The notes: generated from the letters alone by a model not told the origin. 15,444 nucleotides of DNA from an uncultured Planctomycetia bacterium (GCA_938003765.1 CALKYE010000276.1:1-15444), one strand, 5' to 3'. Shown: positions 1 through 9,040, counted from the first letter of the stretch. Numbers and translations are program-made.

Positions 1-1151
1 TGCGCCTGCGCGCGGTCGATTCCGCGGGAGGCCAGCTCGACGGCGAGGTCGGACAGCGCAAAGGCCTCGTGCTGGTGTTCGATCGCGAGCGCTGTCTGGG
101 CCAGCGCGCCGCGCAGCGGAACCGGCTCGCCGCGGCGCACTTGGAGGAACAGCGACTCGACGCGCTGGGAACCGCGCAGGTTGCGGCGCTCGCTTCGCAG
201 CGTCGCCTCGGGGCTCCAGGCGAGCGGCTCGTGGACGGCGGGGTCGAAGGGGCTCCGCGGCTCGGCGCCGCGCTTGGCGACGACGAGTTCGAACGCGGGC
301 CGCCAGGCGAGCGCGTCGACGAGCTCGAACTGCTGCTGAGGGGCCAGCGTGCGCGCGCGGTCGAGCAACGGGCCGGGCGGCAGGATCGTCTCGAGGCGCC
401 AGTCGTTCGGCTCGGCCCAGCGCAGGAACCACAGTCCCGCGCGCTCGAGCAGCTCGAACAGCGCCGGCACGTCGTAGCTGGTCTCGTTGACGTTGAGGTA
501 GCGATCGACGAACTCGACGTCGTCGATGCCCGTCAGGTCGCTCCACGGCCCGCTCGCGATCGGCCCACCTTCGACGGCGCGAACCAGCTCGCGCCCCCAG
601 TGCAGTCGCTCGCGCAACTCGAGCGAGCGCGGGACCAGCGCGTCGAGCGCGCGCACCACGCGGTACAGCGACTCGCGGCCGTGCCGGCCGTAGACCATGA
701 GCGACAGCACTCCGTGCGGGGCGAGCACGCCAGCGAGACGCGAGAGCCCGACCAGCGGATCGGCGAGGTGATGCACGACGCCCGACGAGAGGATCACGTC
801 GAAACCGCCGTCGGGGACCTCGAGCCCGGCGAGCGTCATCAGATCGACCTCGGCCAGCCGCACGTTCGCGAGTCCGCGGCGGCGCGCCTCGCGCTGCGCG
901 TCGAGCAACGCCTCGCGGCACACGTCGACGCCGAGGAAGTCGACGTCGGATTGCGTCGCAGCCGCGCCGATCAGTCCGGCGCCGCGTCCGCAGCCCGCGT
1001 CGAGCACTTGGATCGGGCGACCCGCGGGCCGGCCGCGCTCGACGTACGACAGCAGGAGTCGCGCGTCGGTCGCCTGGCGCAGCGTCGGGCCGCCGGAGGG
1101 GTACGGAAACGCGCCGTACATCTCGCGGACGGCTCGCGTGGTGGCGTGCAT
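1..1151 (-). CDS. Class I SAM-dependent methyltransferase, C-terminus beyond left edge
   Basis: Reading the minus strand from ATG at 1151 gives 383 codons without a stop, and the frame is still open at position 1, so the gene is cut by the window edge. Residues 10-20 carry a YGAFPYPS-type segment often found just before the methyltransferase fold. Motif I of the SAM site, VLDAGCGRG, is at about 49-57. It is followed by an acidic strand (FLGVDV) and by FDVILSSGVVHHLADP, typical of motifs II and IV. The fold probably transfers a methyl group from S-adenosylmethionine, but the substrate is not identifiable. More than 150 residues follow the Rossmann core and match no family I can name. The frame is also open upstream of 1151, so a longer N-terminus is possible. 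No Shine-Dalgarno or -10-like hexamer precedes this ATG. The long plus-strand ORF over the same bases is an antisense shadow. Confidence 0.85.
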   Translation of the reverse strand, partial: MHATTRAVREMYGAFPYPSGGPTLRQATDARLLLSYVERGRPAGRPIQVLDAGCGRGAGLIGAAATQSDVDFLGVDVCREALLDAQREARRRGLANVRLAEVDLMTLAGLEVPDGGFDVILSSGVVHHLADPLVGLSRLAGVLAPHGVLSLMVYGRHGRESLYRVVRALDALVPRSLELRERLHWGRELVRAVEGGPIASGPWSDLTGIDDVEFVDRYLNVNETSYDVPALFELLERAGLWFLRWAEPNDWRLETILPPGPLLDRARTLAPQQQFELVDALAWRPAFELVVAKRGAEPRSPFDPAVHEPLAWSPEATLRSERRNLRGSQRVESLFLQVRRGEPVPLRGALAQTALAIEHQHEAFALSDLAVELASRGIDRAQA

Positions 1152-1368
1152 CCCGCGTTCTTCGGCCCGATCGCGGCTCGGCCCTTGCCCTCGAACGCGG
1201 GCCGGCGCCGTTCGCGGGAACGCCAGGCGCCCCGGCCCTGGGCGCGCCGCACCGCGAAGACCCGGCCGTTCAGGAGCGGCGCGAGTTGCGACAGCGCGAG
1301 TTGGACGCTGCGTCTCCGCTCGAGCGCCGCGCGACAGGCCATTTGGGTCCTGCGATACTCCTCGGCCC
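1152..1368. other. Divergent intergenic region between methyltransferase and HD nucleotidase
   Basis: These 217 bases lie between two divergent starts. Open frames run through on both strands because of the high GC content, but none resembles a protein. The only regulatory signal I can support is the promoter-like pair next to the HD gene, listed separately. Confidence 0.5.
1331..1359 (+). promoter_or_regulatory. Candidate promoter of the HD nucleotidase, near-leaderless
   Basis: GCGACA at 1331-1336 (4 of 6 to TTGACA) is followed after 17 bases by GATACT at 1354-1359 (4 of 6 to TATAAT). An extended -10 TG sits at 1351-1352. Initiation about 7 bases downstream of the -10 would fall around 1366, almost on the ATG at 1369, and no Shine-Dalgarno is present. 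This is a visual match only. Confidence 0.35.
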
Positions 1369-1953
1369 ATGGCCCACGACCTCGAAGCGTTGCTCGAGTT
1401 CCTGCGCGGCGCGGAGCGGCTCAAGAGCGTGCTGCGCAGCGCGCACACTTCCACCGGCCGTCGCGAGAGCACCGCCGAGCACACCTGGCGACTGTGCCTG
1501 TTCGCGATGGTGCTCGAGCACCGACTCCCCGGACTCGACATCGCGCGCGTGCTCAAGCTGTGCGTCGTGCACGACCTCGGCGAGGCGCTCAACGGCGACG
1601 TTCCGGCCGTGGAGCAGCACGCGGATCCGCACAAGTCGCAGCGCGAGCGCGACGACCTGCTCACGCTGCTCGCGCCGCTGCCCCAGTCGCTGCGCGACGA
1701 GTTCCTCGCGCTGTGGGAGGACTACGAGTACGCGCGCACTCCCGAGGCGCGGGCGGTCAAGGCGCTCGACAAGCTCGAGACGATCCTGCAACACAACCAG
1801 GGCGCGAATCCGCCGGACTTCGACTACGCCTTCAACCTCGACTACGGCCGCAAGCACACAGCACACGAGCCACTGTTCGCGGAGCTGCGCGCGCTGATCG
1901 ACGCGCAAACTCGAGCGCACGCCGTTGCGAACGGGCAGTTGCGCGCCGATTGA
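1369..1953 (+). CDS. HD-domain phosphohydrolase, YfbR/HDDC2-like 5'-deoxynucleotidase
   Basis: This is a 194-residue cytosolic protein of the HD superfamily. The metal-binding residues appear in the family order: H38 in STAEHTW, H68-D69 in VVHDLGE with E72, D77 in NGD, and a late D134 in KALDKLE. The ESTAEHTWR opening and the HDLGEAxxGD segment are hallmarks of the YfbR/HDDC2 group. Characterised members dephosphorylate deoxynucleoside 5'-monophosphates using a divalent metal, and the length fits that family. The ATG at 1369 was chosen because the residue run MAHDLEALLEFL matches the family N-terminus and a promoter-like -10 lies just upstream. The in-frame extension to 1138 is low-complexity Arg/Pro sequence. 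The gene ends four bases before the convergent FG-GAP gene. Exact substrate is inferred; other HD phosphohydrolase activities remain possible. Confidence 0.88.
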   Translation: MAHDLEALLEFLRGAERLKSVLRSAHTSTGRRESTAEHTWRLCLFAMVLEHRLPGLDIARVLKLCVVHDLGEALNGDVPAVEQHADPHKSQRERDDLLTLLAPLPQSLRDEFLALWEDYEYARTPEARAVKALDKLETILQHNQGANPPDFDYAFNLDYGRKHTAHEPLFAELRALIDAQTRAHAVANGQLRAD

Positions 1954-1957
1954 TCCG

Positions 1958-4900
1958 CTAGCGCGCGATGTGCTTGCGCAACTCGACGCCCGACAGCGCG
2001 TAGACCTTGCCGACGAGGTGGTCCGGTCCGGATTGCGGCGAGCCAATGGCGAGGTCAGCGAGCCCGTCGCCGTTGAAGTCGCCCGTCGCGACGGCCCAGC
2101 CGAAGCTGTGCGAGCGCGGAAACGCCCGAGGATCGCGCATCTCGGCTACGTCGAGGAAGCGGAATTGCGGATCGCGGGGCTCGCCATCGATCCGCAGCAG
2201 AACGCGGCCATTCGTCGGCGAGACGACGTAGACCGCGCCGCGCGGTCCGAGGCGGCCAAACCCAGGGGCGCCCATCACGAAGTCGCGCACGCCGTCGCCG
2301 TCGAGGTCGTGGTCGGCGCAGAACGCTCGACCGAAGCTGGCGCCAGCCTGCTCACCGCGCCACGTGCGAAGCGGCTCGAAGGTCCGCCCGGAGTAGAGCC
2401 TCACCATCCCGCGCGAGTCGGGGCCCCACCACGGGTCGCCGACGACGAGATCCGCCACGGAATCGCCATCACAGTCGTCCACCACGGCCAGAGTCTGGGC
2501 GAACAGCCACGCGTCAGGCGGCGCGTCGATCGAAGCGATCAGCTCCCGCGCCTTGCCGCTGTAGACCAAGGCTCTTCCCGCGCCCGTTGCACCGGGCGCA
2601 CCGATGACGATTTCGCCCACTCCATCCCCGTCGAGGTCGCGCCCTGCGGCGAGCGTTGCGCCGAAGGCATCGATGGCGAGCATGAGTTTGTCCAGGGTCG
2701 AACCAGAGGCTCCGGACACGAGCCGCACGCCCTCCCAGTCCCGCGGGCATCCGATCGCAAGATCCGACACGCGATCGCCGTCGAGGTCACCCGCGTCGAC
2801 CACGGACTGCGCGAAGGAGTTGCCGAAGCCGTACCGCATCGCCTGCACTTCACGCATGCGTCCCTCGACACTCACGGCGCGCACCCGCCCGTAGACACCG
2901 CAGAAGAACCCGCTCATCTCGCCGGAGCCGACAGCAAAGCCGGACGGCGCTGCGTCGTCGCGTGAACCTAAACGGGCAACGGTGTGGATGAGTTGGTCCG
3001 AGATCGCTCGCAACTCCCTCCCCGAGCGCCCGTCGGCGAGGATCACCTGCTCGTCGACGAAGCTCAACTTTGCGCCGAAGACCAGATCGTCGGCGCCATC
3101 GCTGTTGCGATCTCCGACCCACACCACGATCCGCCCGAAGGCGCTTTCCGTACAGCCCGTCAACGAGTCCTTTTGGTAGTCCGCGTTGTGAGCCTCGTGG
3201 ATCCAGAGCTTCTCCAGCGCCTCGATGTCCCGCCGCGGCGCCTCGACGAAGTCTGATGGGTCGCCTTGCAGCACAACCGCATGTCGCGTCAGTTCGCCCA
3301 TGAGCGCCGCGCCCGAGAGCGCATACACCGAGCCCGCGTACTCCGGTCCCAGGTAGGTCGGCGAGCCGATGACGAGATCCGCCACGTCGTCGCCGTCGAG
3401 GTCGCCTGCGATCGCGAGCGAACGGCCGAAGCGTTGCAGCGTGGGCTCGTAGTGCGAGTACGGCCCGAGGCGGCTGCTCCATTGAATGCCCTCCTCGAAG
3501 TCCGCGGGGAGGAAGTCCTCGCCCTCGATCGTGGCGAGCGGTCGGCCGGTCGCCAGCTCGAGCAGGACGACGCTGGCGCGATGCGGGTTCTCATCGCGCC
3601 AAGCACCCGGCGCGCCGACGACGAGTTCGTCGCGGCCGTCGCCGTCGAGATCGCCGAGTGCGAGGCTCGCTCCGAACGCGTCGTGTTCGCGGGCGCCCGC
3701 GCGGCCCCAGAGCACCTCTCCACGCCGCGATCCGAGCGCCACCACGCACCCGCGCTGATCCGCGCCGCTCCACGGCGCGGCGACGATCAACTCTGGATGC
3801 CCATCGCCGTCGAGGTCGCGCGCCCAGAGGACTTCGCGGCCGAATCCAGAGCGCGGGACGTCGCTGGCGAAGCTCGCGATGCGCTCCCAGCTCGCGCCCG
3901 AGTAGACGTGCACCGCTCCGCCGCGCGCTGCGCGTGAGCTGTCCGCCGGCGCGCCCACCGCGAGGTCCGCGACTCCGTCGCCATCCCAGTCACCGCACCA
4001 GCAGAGCGCGCGACCGAACTGATCGGCGCCCGTCGCGTCACCGCGCAGGGTGCGAAGGAACGGCGCATGCTCGCGGCCCGGACCGAGCGCAATCAACGCG
4101 ACCGAGCCGGTGTGTTCCTCGCTCGAGGGGTCCTTCGTTCCCCAGCCATCGGGCTCGGGCGTCGAAACCGCGAGGTCGCGCACGCCGTCGCCGTCGATGT
4201 CGGCCACACGCGCGAGGCTCGTCGCGAAGGTGTAGTGGCCGCCGGGGTGCTTGATGGTTCGCAACAGCGCGCAGGTTGCGCCCGAATGCAATCGCACGAC
4301 GCCCAAGCTCTCACAGAAGCGGTAGGTGCGCTCGGCCGCGCCCAGCACGAAGTCGTCGACACCATCGCCAGTGGCGTCGTGAACGCGCAGCGCGTCGTAG
4401 AAGTCGCCGCCGTCGAGGCGCTTGCTCACGGGGGCCGAGCGAGACTCGATGACGTAGGAGAACTGGTCCTTCCATACGTCGCCGATGCCAGTGATCCAAA
4501 CCTCATCGCGCCCATCGCCGTCGAGGTCGTCGAGCGTGCGAACACAGCGGCCATACGCGCTGTCGACGCACACGCCGCCGCGATCGTCCGGCGTCAGCCC
4601 GTCGCCCACGTTGCGCTCCCAGATCTTGCTCAGGTCTGCGATCCGGAGAGACACGCACTCAGCCGGCGTCTGCGCAGCGGATGGCGTGACGCCGACGCTG
4701 CCGCGCGCGAGAGGCTCGACGCGCTCTCCTGCGCGCAACGTGACGCCGCTGAGCAACGACACGAACCCACGCAGGTCGTGCTCATCGCGCGTCGAGCGGG
4801 TTGCAATCCAAACGTCGTCGACGCCGTCGCCGTTCTGATCGCCGGCGCTTGCGACACCGAGACGCGAGCCGAGCCGTATCCCGATGGGCTGAGCGAGGAA

Positions 4901-6058
4901 CTCACGGCCCGTTTCGCCCCGCACGGGATGGATGCTGCGAATAGCGTGCAAGAGCGAGCCGTCGCGACCGGACAGCACCATGACCTCGGGCCACGACTGC
5001 TGCGCGCGCGGCGAGAACGCAGCGAGCACTTCGCCGCACCCGTCGCCATCGAGATCGCCGCAGACATCGAGATTGAGGCCGAGTTCCGCCGCAGCTCCCT
5101 CGAACTCGTATCGCCAGCGCTGCGAGAGGTCGGCCGCTGCGACGACCGTGATGGCGGCGCACGCTCGCTCGCCGCCTGCTGATCCGACAACCAGCTCGCG
5201 CGCGCCGTCGCCGTCGAGGTCGCGCGCCACGAGCCGCGCGCCGAACTGCTCTCCGTCGACGCGCCCTTCGAGCGAGCGCAGCAACGTGCCCGTCTCGAGC
5301 GCGAACACGTGCACGGCGCCGCGCTCAGCGCCCGAGAGAGAAGTCAGCGGCGCGCCGACAGCCAGTTCGGCGTCGCTCCAGCCCTGCGCGGAGTCCTTCG
5401 CGACCGCAAGCGCCGCACCGAAGCGCGACGCGCCGGAGGGCGATGCGAGAACGGCCACGCGCAAGCCGTCCGTCGTGAGCACGAGTTCCACGATCCCAAC
5501 GCCAGGCGCACCGATCGCGAGCTCCGCGCGACCGTCCGCGTCGAGGTCCGGGAGCGCGGCCAGTGCGGCGCCGAACTCGGCGCCGGGTTGCGTGCTGCTC
5601 CAGCTCATGTGCGCGCTGAGCCCGCTCAGCCCGGTCCGCGCATTCACCGCGCCGCCGCAGTCCGGTTGACCGGCGCCGCCCGGCGCACCAACAGCGACGT
5701 CGAAGCCGCCGCCATCACACTTCAGGACGGCCAGCGCCTCGCCACTGCGGTCCGCACTCCAATGACGATCGCCAGAACTCTTCCAGATCACACTCCAACT
5801 GCCTAGCGAGCTCACCGGACAGGCGCTCGTGGCAAGCAGCTCGACGCCTCTCGACCACTCACTCCATTCGTGCCTCGCCGGAAACGCCGCCGCCAGATCG
5901 TCGTGACCGTCGCGATCGAGATCGCCGACGTTGTAGAGGCGCCACCCGATGCGCTCGATGTAGTTCGGCGACCACTCGCAGAGGGGCGCTTGCGCGACGC
6001 CAACACCCGCGAGAACACGGATCAACACCAGGCATCCGACCGGTCGAAGGAGCTCCAT
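1958..6058 (-). CDS. Secreted multi-FG-GAP repeat protein (integrin-alpha-like beta-propellers)
   Basis: This 1366-residue protein starts with a signal peptide: MELLRPVGCLVLIRVL, then a small-residue stretch ending GVAQA near residue 24. The rest is FG-GAP units, each containing a calcium-loop motif of the type GDLDGDGxxDLxxGAP. I count 18 clear copies and three degenerate ones (near residues 112, 215 and 985), so 21 blades, which would fit three seven-bladed propellers. Between the motifs lie segments such as RGAVHVYSG or AGSVYALSG, the other half of each blade. Such proteins are extracellular or surface-exposed and bind calcium; the ligand is unknown. The C-terminus ends ELRKHIAR with no visible sorting domain, anchor or lipobox. 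The ATG at 6058 is preceded by TACGCT and then six bases, with no Shine-Dalgarno. The gene stands alone, converging on the HD gene. Confidence 0.92.
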   Translation of the reverse strand: MELLRPVGCLVLIRVLAGVGVAQAPLCEWSPNYIERIGWRLYNVGDLDRDGHDDLAAAFPARHEWSEWSRGVELLATSACPVSSLGSWSVIWKSSGDRHWSADRSGEALAVLKCDGGGFDVAVGAPGGAGQPDCGGAVNARTGLSGLSAHMSWSSTQPGAEFGAALAALPDLDADGRAELAIGAPGVGIVELVLTTDGLRVAVLASPSGASRFGAALAVAKDSAQGWSDAELAVGAPLTSLSGAERGAVHVFALETGTLLRSLEGRVDGEQFGARLVARDLDGDGARELVVGSAGGERACAAITVVAAADLSQRWRYEFEGAAAELGLNLDVCGDLDGDGCGEVLAAFSPRAQQSWPEVMVLSGRDGSLLHAIRSIHPVRGETGREFLAQPIGIRLGSRLGVASAGDQNGDGVDDVWIATRSTRDEHDLRGFVSLLSGVTLRAGERVEPLARGSVGVTPSAAQTPAECVSLRIADLSKIWERNVGDGLTPDDRGGVCVDSAYGRCVRTLDDLDGDGRDEVWITGIGDVWKDQFSYVIESRSAPVSKRLDGGDFYDALRVHDATGDGVDDFVLGAAERTYRFCESLGVVRLHSGATCALLRTIKHPGGHYTFATSLARVADIDGDGVRDLAVSTPEPDGWGTKDPSSEEHTGSVALIALGPGREHAPFLRTLRGDATGADQFGRALCWCGDWDGDGVADLAVGAPADSSRAARGGAVHVYSGASWERIASFASDVPRSGFGREVLWARDLDGDGHPELIVAAPWSGADQRGCVVALGSRRGEVLWGRAGAREHDAFGASLALGDLDGDGRDELVVGAPGAWRDENPHRASVVLLELATGRPLATIEGEDFLPADFEEGIQWSSRLGPYSHYEPTLQRFGRSLAIAGDLDGDDVADLVIGSPTYLGPEYAGSVYALSGAALMGELTRHAVVLQGDPSDFVEAPRRDIEALEKLWIHEAHNADYQKDSLTGCTESAFGRIVVWVGDRNSDGADDLVFGAKLSFVDEQVILADGRSGRELRAISDQLIHTVARLGSRDDAAPSGFAVGSGEMSGFFCGVYGRVRAVSVEGRMREVQAMRYGFGNSFAQSVVDAGDLDGDRVSDLAIGCPRDWEGVRLVSGASGSTLDKLMLAIDAFGATLAAGRDLDGDGVGEIVIGAPGATGAGRALVYSGKARELIASIDAPPDAWLFAQTLAVVDDCDGDSVADLVVGDPWWGPDSRGMVRLYSGRTFEPLRTWRGEQAGASFGRAFCADHDLDGDGVRDFVMGAPGFGRLGPRGAVYVVSPTNGRVLLRIDGEPRDPQFRFLDVAEMRDPRAFPRSHSFGWAVATGDFNGDGLADLAIGSPQSGPDHLVGKVYALSGVELRKHIAR
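2036..5930 (-). repeat. Coding repeat array of the DLDGDG calcium loops
   Basis: At DNA level the calcium loops create a recurring 13-mer on the plus strand, CGCCGTCGAGGTC and close variants. It is seen near 2300, 2780, 3400, 3810, 4515 and 5215, with diverged copies between. Spacing is irregular at roughly 150-300 bases. The copies share the loop but not flanking bases, so they reflect protein constraint on a codon-biased gene rather than a recent tandem duplication. Confidence 0.75.
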
Positions 6059-6183
6059 TCACGAAGCGTAGAAGCGCGTCGCGAGTCACTCTGACAACTC
6101 GCTCCGAGTGAAACGCGCTCCGCGCCACGGCAACGCAGCACACCGTGCTTGCCTGCGCTCCGCTGCCTCGCCAGCATGGTGTC
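6059..6183. other. Divergent intergenic region, FG-GAP protein / nucleotidyltransferase
   Basis: These 125 bases contain the TACGCT hexamer and a 6-base inverted repeat, TCACTC at 6086-6091 and GAGTGA at 6106-6111, with a 14-base gap. The inverted repeat could be an operator, but it is short. A GTG at 6145 would extend the nucleotidyltransferase by 13 residues of no family resemblance and was not used. No other gene is visible. Confidence 0.4.
6065..6070 (-). promoter_or_regulatory. -10-like hexamer TACGCT upstream of the FG-GAP gene
   Basis: On the minus strand TACGCT (TANNNT) is followed by exactly six bases and then the ATG at 6058. No Shine-Dalgarno is present, so initiation here would give a leaderless or nearly leaderless mRNA. 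A TTGTCA at 6092-6097 resembles a -35 box but is 21 bases away, which is too far for a standard pair. Confidence 0.35.
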
Positions 6184-6492
6184 ATGGAGGTCAGTGACCC
6201 GCATCGCGCGCGGATCGAAGCGCTCGCCGCGCGCATCGCACGCATGCCGAGCGTGGAGGCCGTCTGGCTGTACGGGTCCCGAGCGCGTGGCGATCACCGT
6301 CCGCGCTCCGACATCGATCTCGCGGTCAGCGCTCCGCACGGGAGCGAGCGCGCGTGGAGCGATGTCTGCGCGCTCGTAGAGGAGGCGGACACGATGCTGC
6401 CGATCGACTTGGTGTGGCTCGAGAAGGCCGGGCCCGAGTTGCGGGCCGCTGTCCAGTCGCAGGGAGTCAAGCTGTATGAACGCCGAGACTGA
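6184..6492 (+). CDS. Minimal nucleotidyltransferase (MNT / HI0073-like)
   Basis: This 102-residue protein consists only of the polymerase-beta-type nucleotidyltransferase core. GSRARG begins at residue 31, and D43-I-D45 follows in the SDIDLAV strand, giving the GSx10DxD signature. A third acidic residue, D75, sits in the LPIDLVWL strand, so all three metal ligands appear intact. The tail GVKLYERR is typical of the family. Stand-alone proteins of this size are normally encoded beside a HEPN or HI0074-type helical partner. In some cases (MntA/HepT) they act as antitoxins that adenylylate the toxin. Here the next frame overlaps its 3' end but stops after 27 codons (see the remnant entry), so the pair looks broken. 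ATG 6184 was preferred over GTG 6145 because family resemblance begins there. No Shine-Dalgarno is visible. Confidence 0.85.
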   Translation: MEVSDPHRARIEALAARIARMPSVEAVWLYGSRARGDHRPRSDIDLAVSAPHGSERAWSDVCALVEEADTMLPIDLVWLEKAGPELRAAVQSQGVKLYERRD

Positions 6493-6559
6493 GCGCCGCA
6501 TGAACGAACTCGAGCAGGCGCTCGCGCGGCTACTGGCTCGACGCGTGCGCGGGACTTAG
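6476..6559 (+). pseudogene. 27-codon remnant of the nucleotidyltransferase's helical partner
   Basis: An ATG at 6476 overlaps the last 17 bases of the nucleotidyltransferase gene in another frame, as expected of a translationally coupled partner. The product is 27 residues long and ends in TAG at 6557-6559. Its sequence, with ERRMNELEQALARLLA, resembles the first helix of HI0074-type nucleotidyltransferase substrate-binding proteins, which often begin with an E/D-R-x-x-x-F/L-E-x-A-L pattern. Those partners are normally about 120-150 residues, so over 100 residues would be missing. The convergent deoB stop lies only ten bases beyond, leaving no room for the rest. The alternative is a chance ORF; the overlap and helix pattern argue moderately for a true stump. 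Confidence 0.45.
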
Positions 6560-6568
6560 CCAGAACGT

Positions 6569-7744
<1,176 letters not shown>

Positions 7745-7881
7745 CCGACGGATCGTACCGTACTGAATCGATACCCCCGCGCGTACGCGGGCCACATGCG
7801 CGACTCAACGGCGTGCGGCACACTGAGCGCGCCCTCACGCATCCCCCACTCGCGCTGCGCAGCGCGCACGCGCCCCAACCC
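7745..7881. other. Divergent intergenic region deoB / epimerase
   Basis: These 137 bases separate two divergent starts. Besides the deoB hexamer they hold a 6-base stem with a 4-base loop, CCCGCG at 7776-7781 and CGCGGG at 7786-7791. I see no convincing promoter or ribosome-binding site for the epimerase. The bases just before its ATG are C-rich (CCCCAACCC). Confidence 0.4.
7752..7757 (-). promoter_or_regulatory. -10-like hexamer TACGAT upstream of deoB
   Basis: On the minus strand TACGAT (4 of 6 to TATAAT) is followed by seven bases and the deoB ATG at 7744. There is no recognisable -35 box and no Shine-Dalgarno. The same hexamer occurs six bases before the hydrolase start at 12469. It helps decide the deoB start codon. 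Confidence 0.4.
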
Positions 7882-9009
7882 ATGACCACCAATCGTCGCG
7901 AGTTCCTCCGCTACTCCGCAGCCACAGGCGCTCTGCTCGGCCTGCCCAGCGCCGCCGCGCTCGCCCAGGACAAGTCCACGGCGGAAGCTCCGGCGCGCAA
8001 GCTCAGCATGCTCGTGCTCGGCGGCACGGGCCTGATCGGTCCCGCGCTGGTCGAGTACGCGCAAGCGCGCGGACACACCGTCGCGCTCTTCAACCGCGGC
8101 AAGACCAACACGCACCTGTTCCCCGACGTCGAGAAGCTGCGCGGCGACCGCAATCCCGACAAGGGCGACGGGATCAAGGCGCTCGAGGGACGCAAGTTCG
8201 ACGTCGTGTTCGACGACACGGGCTACTACCCGCGCCACGTCAAGGCCTCGGCCGAGCTGCTGGCGCCGAACATCGGGCACTACGTGTTCATCTCGAGCAT
8301 CTCGTGCTACGCGCGCAACGACATCGAAGGCCTCGACGAGAGCGGCGAGCTCGCGACCATGAGCGATCCGACGCTCGAGTCGATGGGCAAGAACTACGAG
8401 CACTACGGCGCGCTCAAGGCGCTGTGCGAGCAGGCGGCCGAAGCTGCGATGCCGGGCAAGACCTGCGTCATCCGCCCCGGCTACATCGTCGGCCCCGGCG
8501 ACACGTCGAATCGCTTCGCGTACTGGCCCATGCGCGCCGACAAGGGCGGCGACTTCGTCGTCCCCGGCGATCCGACGGATCCGATCCAAGTGATCGACGT
8601 GCGCGATTTGTCCGAGTGGATGGTGCACGTGGCCGAGCGCAAGCTCGTCGGTCGCTTCAACGCTTGCGGTCCGGACAAGAAGCTCGAGTGGGGCAAGGTC
8701 ATCGACGCTTGCGTGAAGAGCGCGTCGAAGCCGTGCAAGCCGCACTGGGCGCCGCTCGACAAGCTCAAGGAGTTGCCGCGCGCGGGCTTCCAGATCTGGG
8801 CGCCGTACGACGGCGAGACCAAGGGCTTCCACTCGGTGAGCAACGCCGCCGCAGTGAAGAACGGCATGCGCTTCCGCCCGATCGAAACGATCGTCAAGGA
8901 CACGCTCGCGTGGTGCAAGTCGCTCCCCGCCGAGCAGCAGGCCGCAGCGCTGCGCAGCGTGCCGGAAGACGTCGAGAAGCAGATCCTCGAAGCGCTGCAG
9001 AAGGCCTGA
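7882..9009 (+). CDS. Tat-signal NAD-dependent epimerase/dehydratase family protein
   Basis: This 375-residue extended short-chain dehydrogenase starts with a twin-arginine signal: NRREFLRYS at 4-12, a hydrophobic stretch, then AAALAQ near 24-29. The Rossmann nucleotide-binding loop GGTGLIG is at 47-53. The catalytic YxxxK pair is Y175/K179 (YGALK), preceded by a serine-rich SSISCY strand. RPGYIVGPGD and the later NACGPD segment are typical of the epimerase/dehydratase fold. The Tat route exports folded, cofactor-loaded proteins, so this enzyme probably works outside the cytoplasm with bound NAD(P). The substrate, perhaps a nucleotide sugar or other carbohydrate, is not known. ATG 7882 is chosen because it places the Tat motif at the N-terminus; the in-frame upstream ATG at 7813 would bury it. 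The gene ends 15 bases from the convergent sulfatase-like gene. Confidence 0.9.
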   Translation: MTTNRREFLRYSAATGALLGLPSAAALAQDKSTAEAPARKLSMLVLGGTGLIGPALVEYAQARGHTVALFNRGKTNTHLFPDVEKLRGDRNPDKGDGIKALEGRKFDVVFDDTGYYPRHVKASAELLAPNIGHYVFISSISCYARNDIEGLDESGELATMSDPTLESMGKNYEHYGALKALCEQAAEAAMPGKTCVIRPGYIVGPGDTSNRFAYWPMRADKGGDFVVPGDPTDPIQVIDVRDLSEWMVHVAERKLVGRFNACGPDKKLEWGKVIDACVKSASKPCKPHWAPLDKLKELPRAGFQIWAPYDGETKGFHSVSNAAAVKNGMRFRPIETIVKDTLAWCKSLPAEQQAAALRSVPEDVEKQILEALQKA

Positions 9010-9017
9010 ACCGAACC

Positions 9018-9040
9018 GCGCGGCTCACTTCTGGCCGCGC
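9018..9040. terminator. Weak stem-loop at the convergent gene ends
   Basis: GCGCGG at 9018-9023 can pair with CCGCGC at 9035-9040 around an 11-base loop, at the junction of the two convergent genes. It has no T-run on either side and overlaps the last codons of the minus-strand gene. It is at best a weak bidirectional terminator. Confidence 0.15.

Noticed and set aside
69..1961. 630-codon plus-strand ORF antisense to the methyltransferase and overlapping the HD gene
   Set aside because: The translation is Arg/Ala/Glu-rich low-complexity sequence without motifs, while the minus strand encodes clear methyltransferase motifs. It is a GC-rich shadow frame.
2036..5930. Recurring CGCCGTCGAGGTC as a possible CRISPR or regulatory repeat array
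   Set aside because: The copies encode the DLDGDG calcium loops in one open frame at irregular spacing; no spacer/repeat structure exists.
6145..6183. GTG start extending the nucleotidyltransferase by 13 residues
   Set aside because: The added residues resemble no family N-terminus, and the ATG at 6184 gives the expected length.
7776..7791. CCCGCG-CGTA-CGCGGG stem as a terminator
   Set aside because: It lies between divergent starts, has no T-run, and short GC stems are frequent by chance in this DNA.
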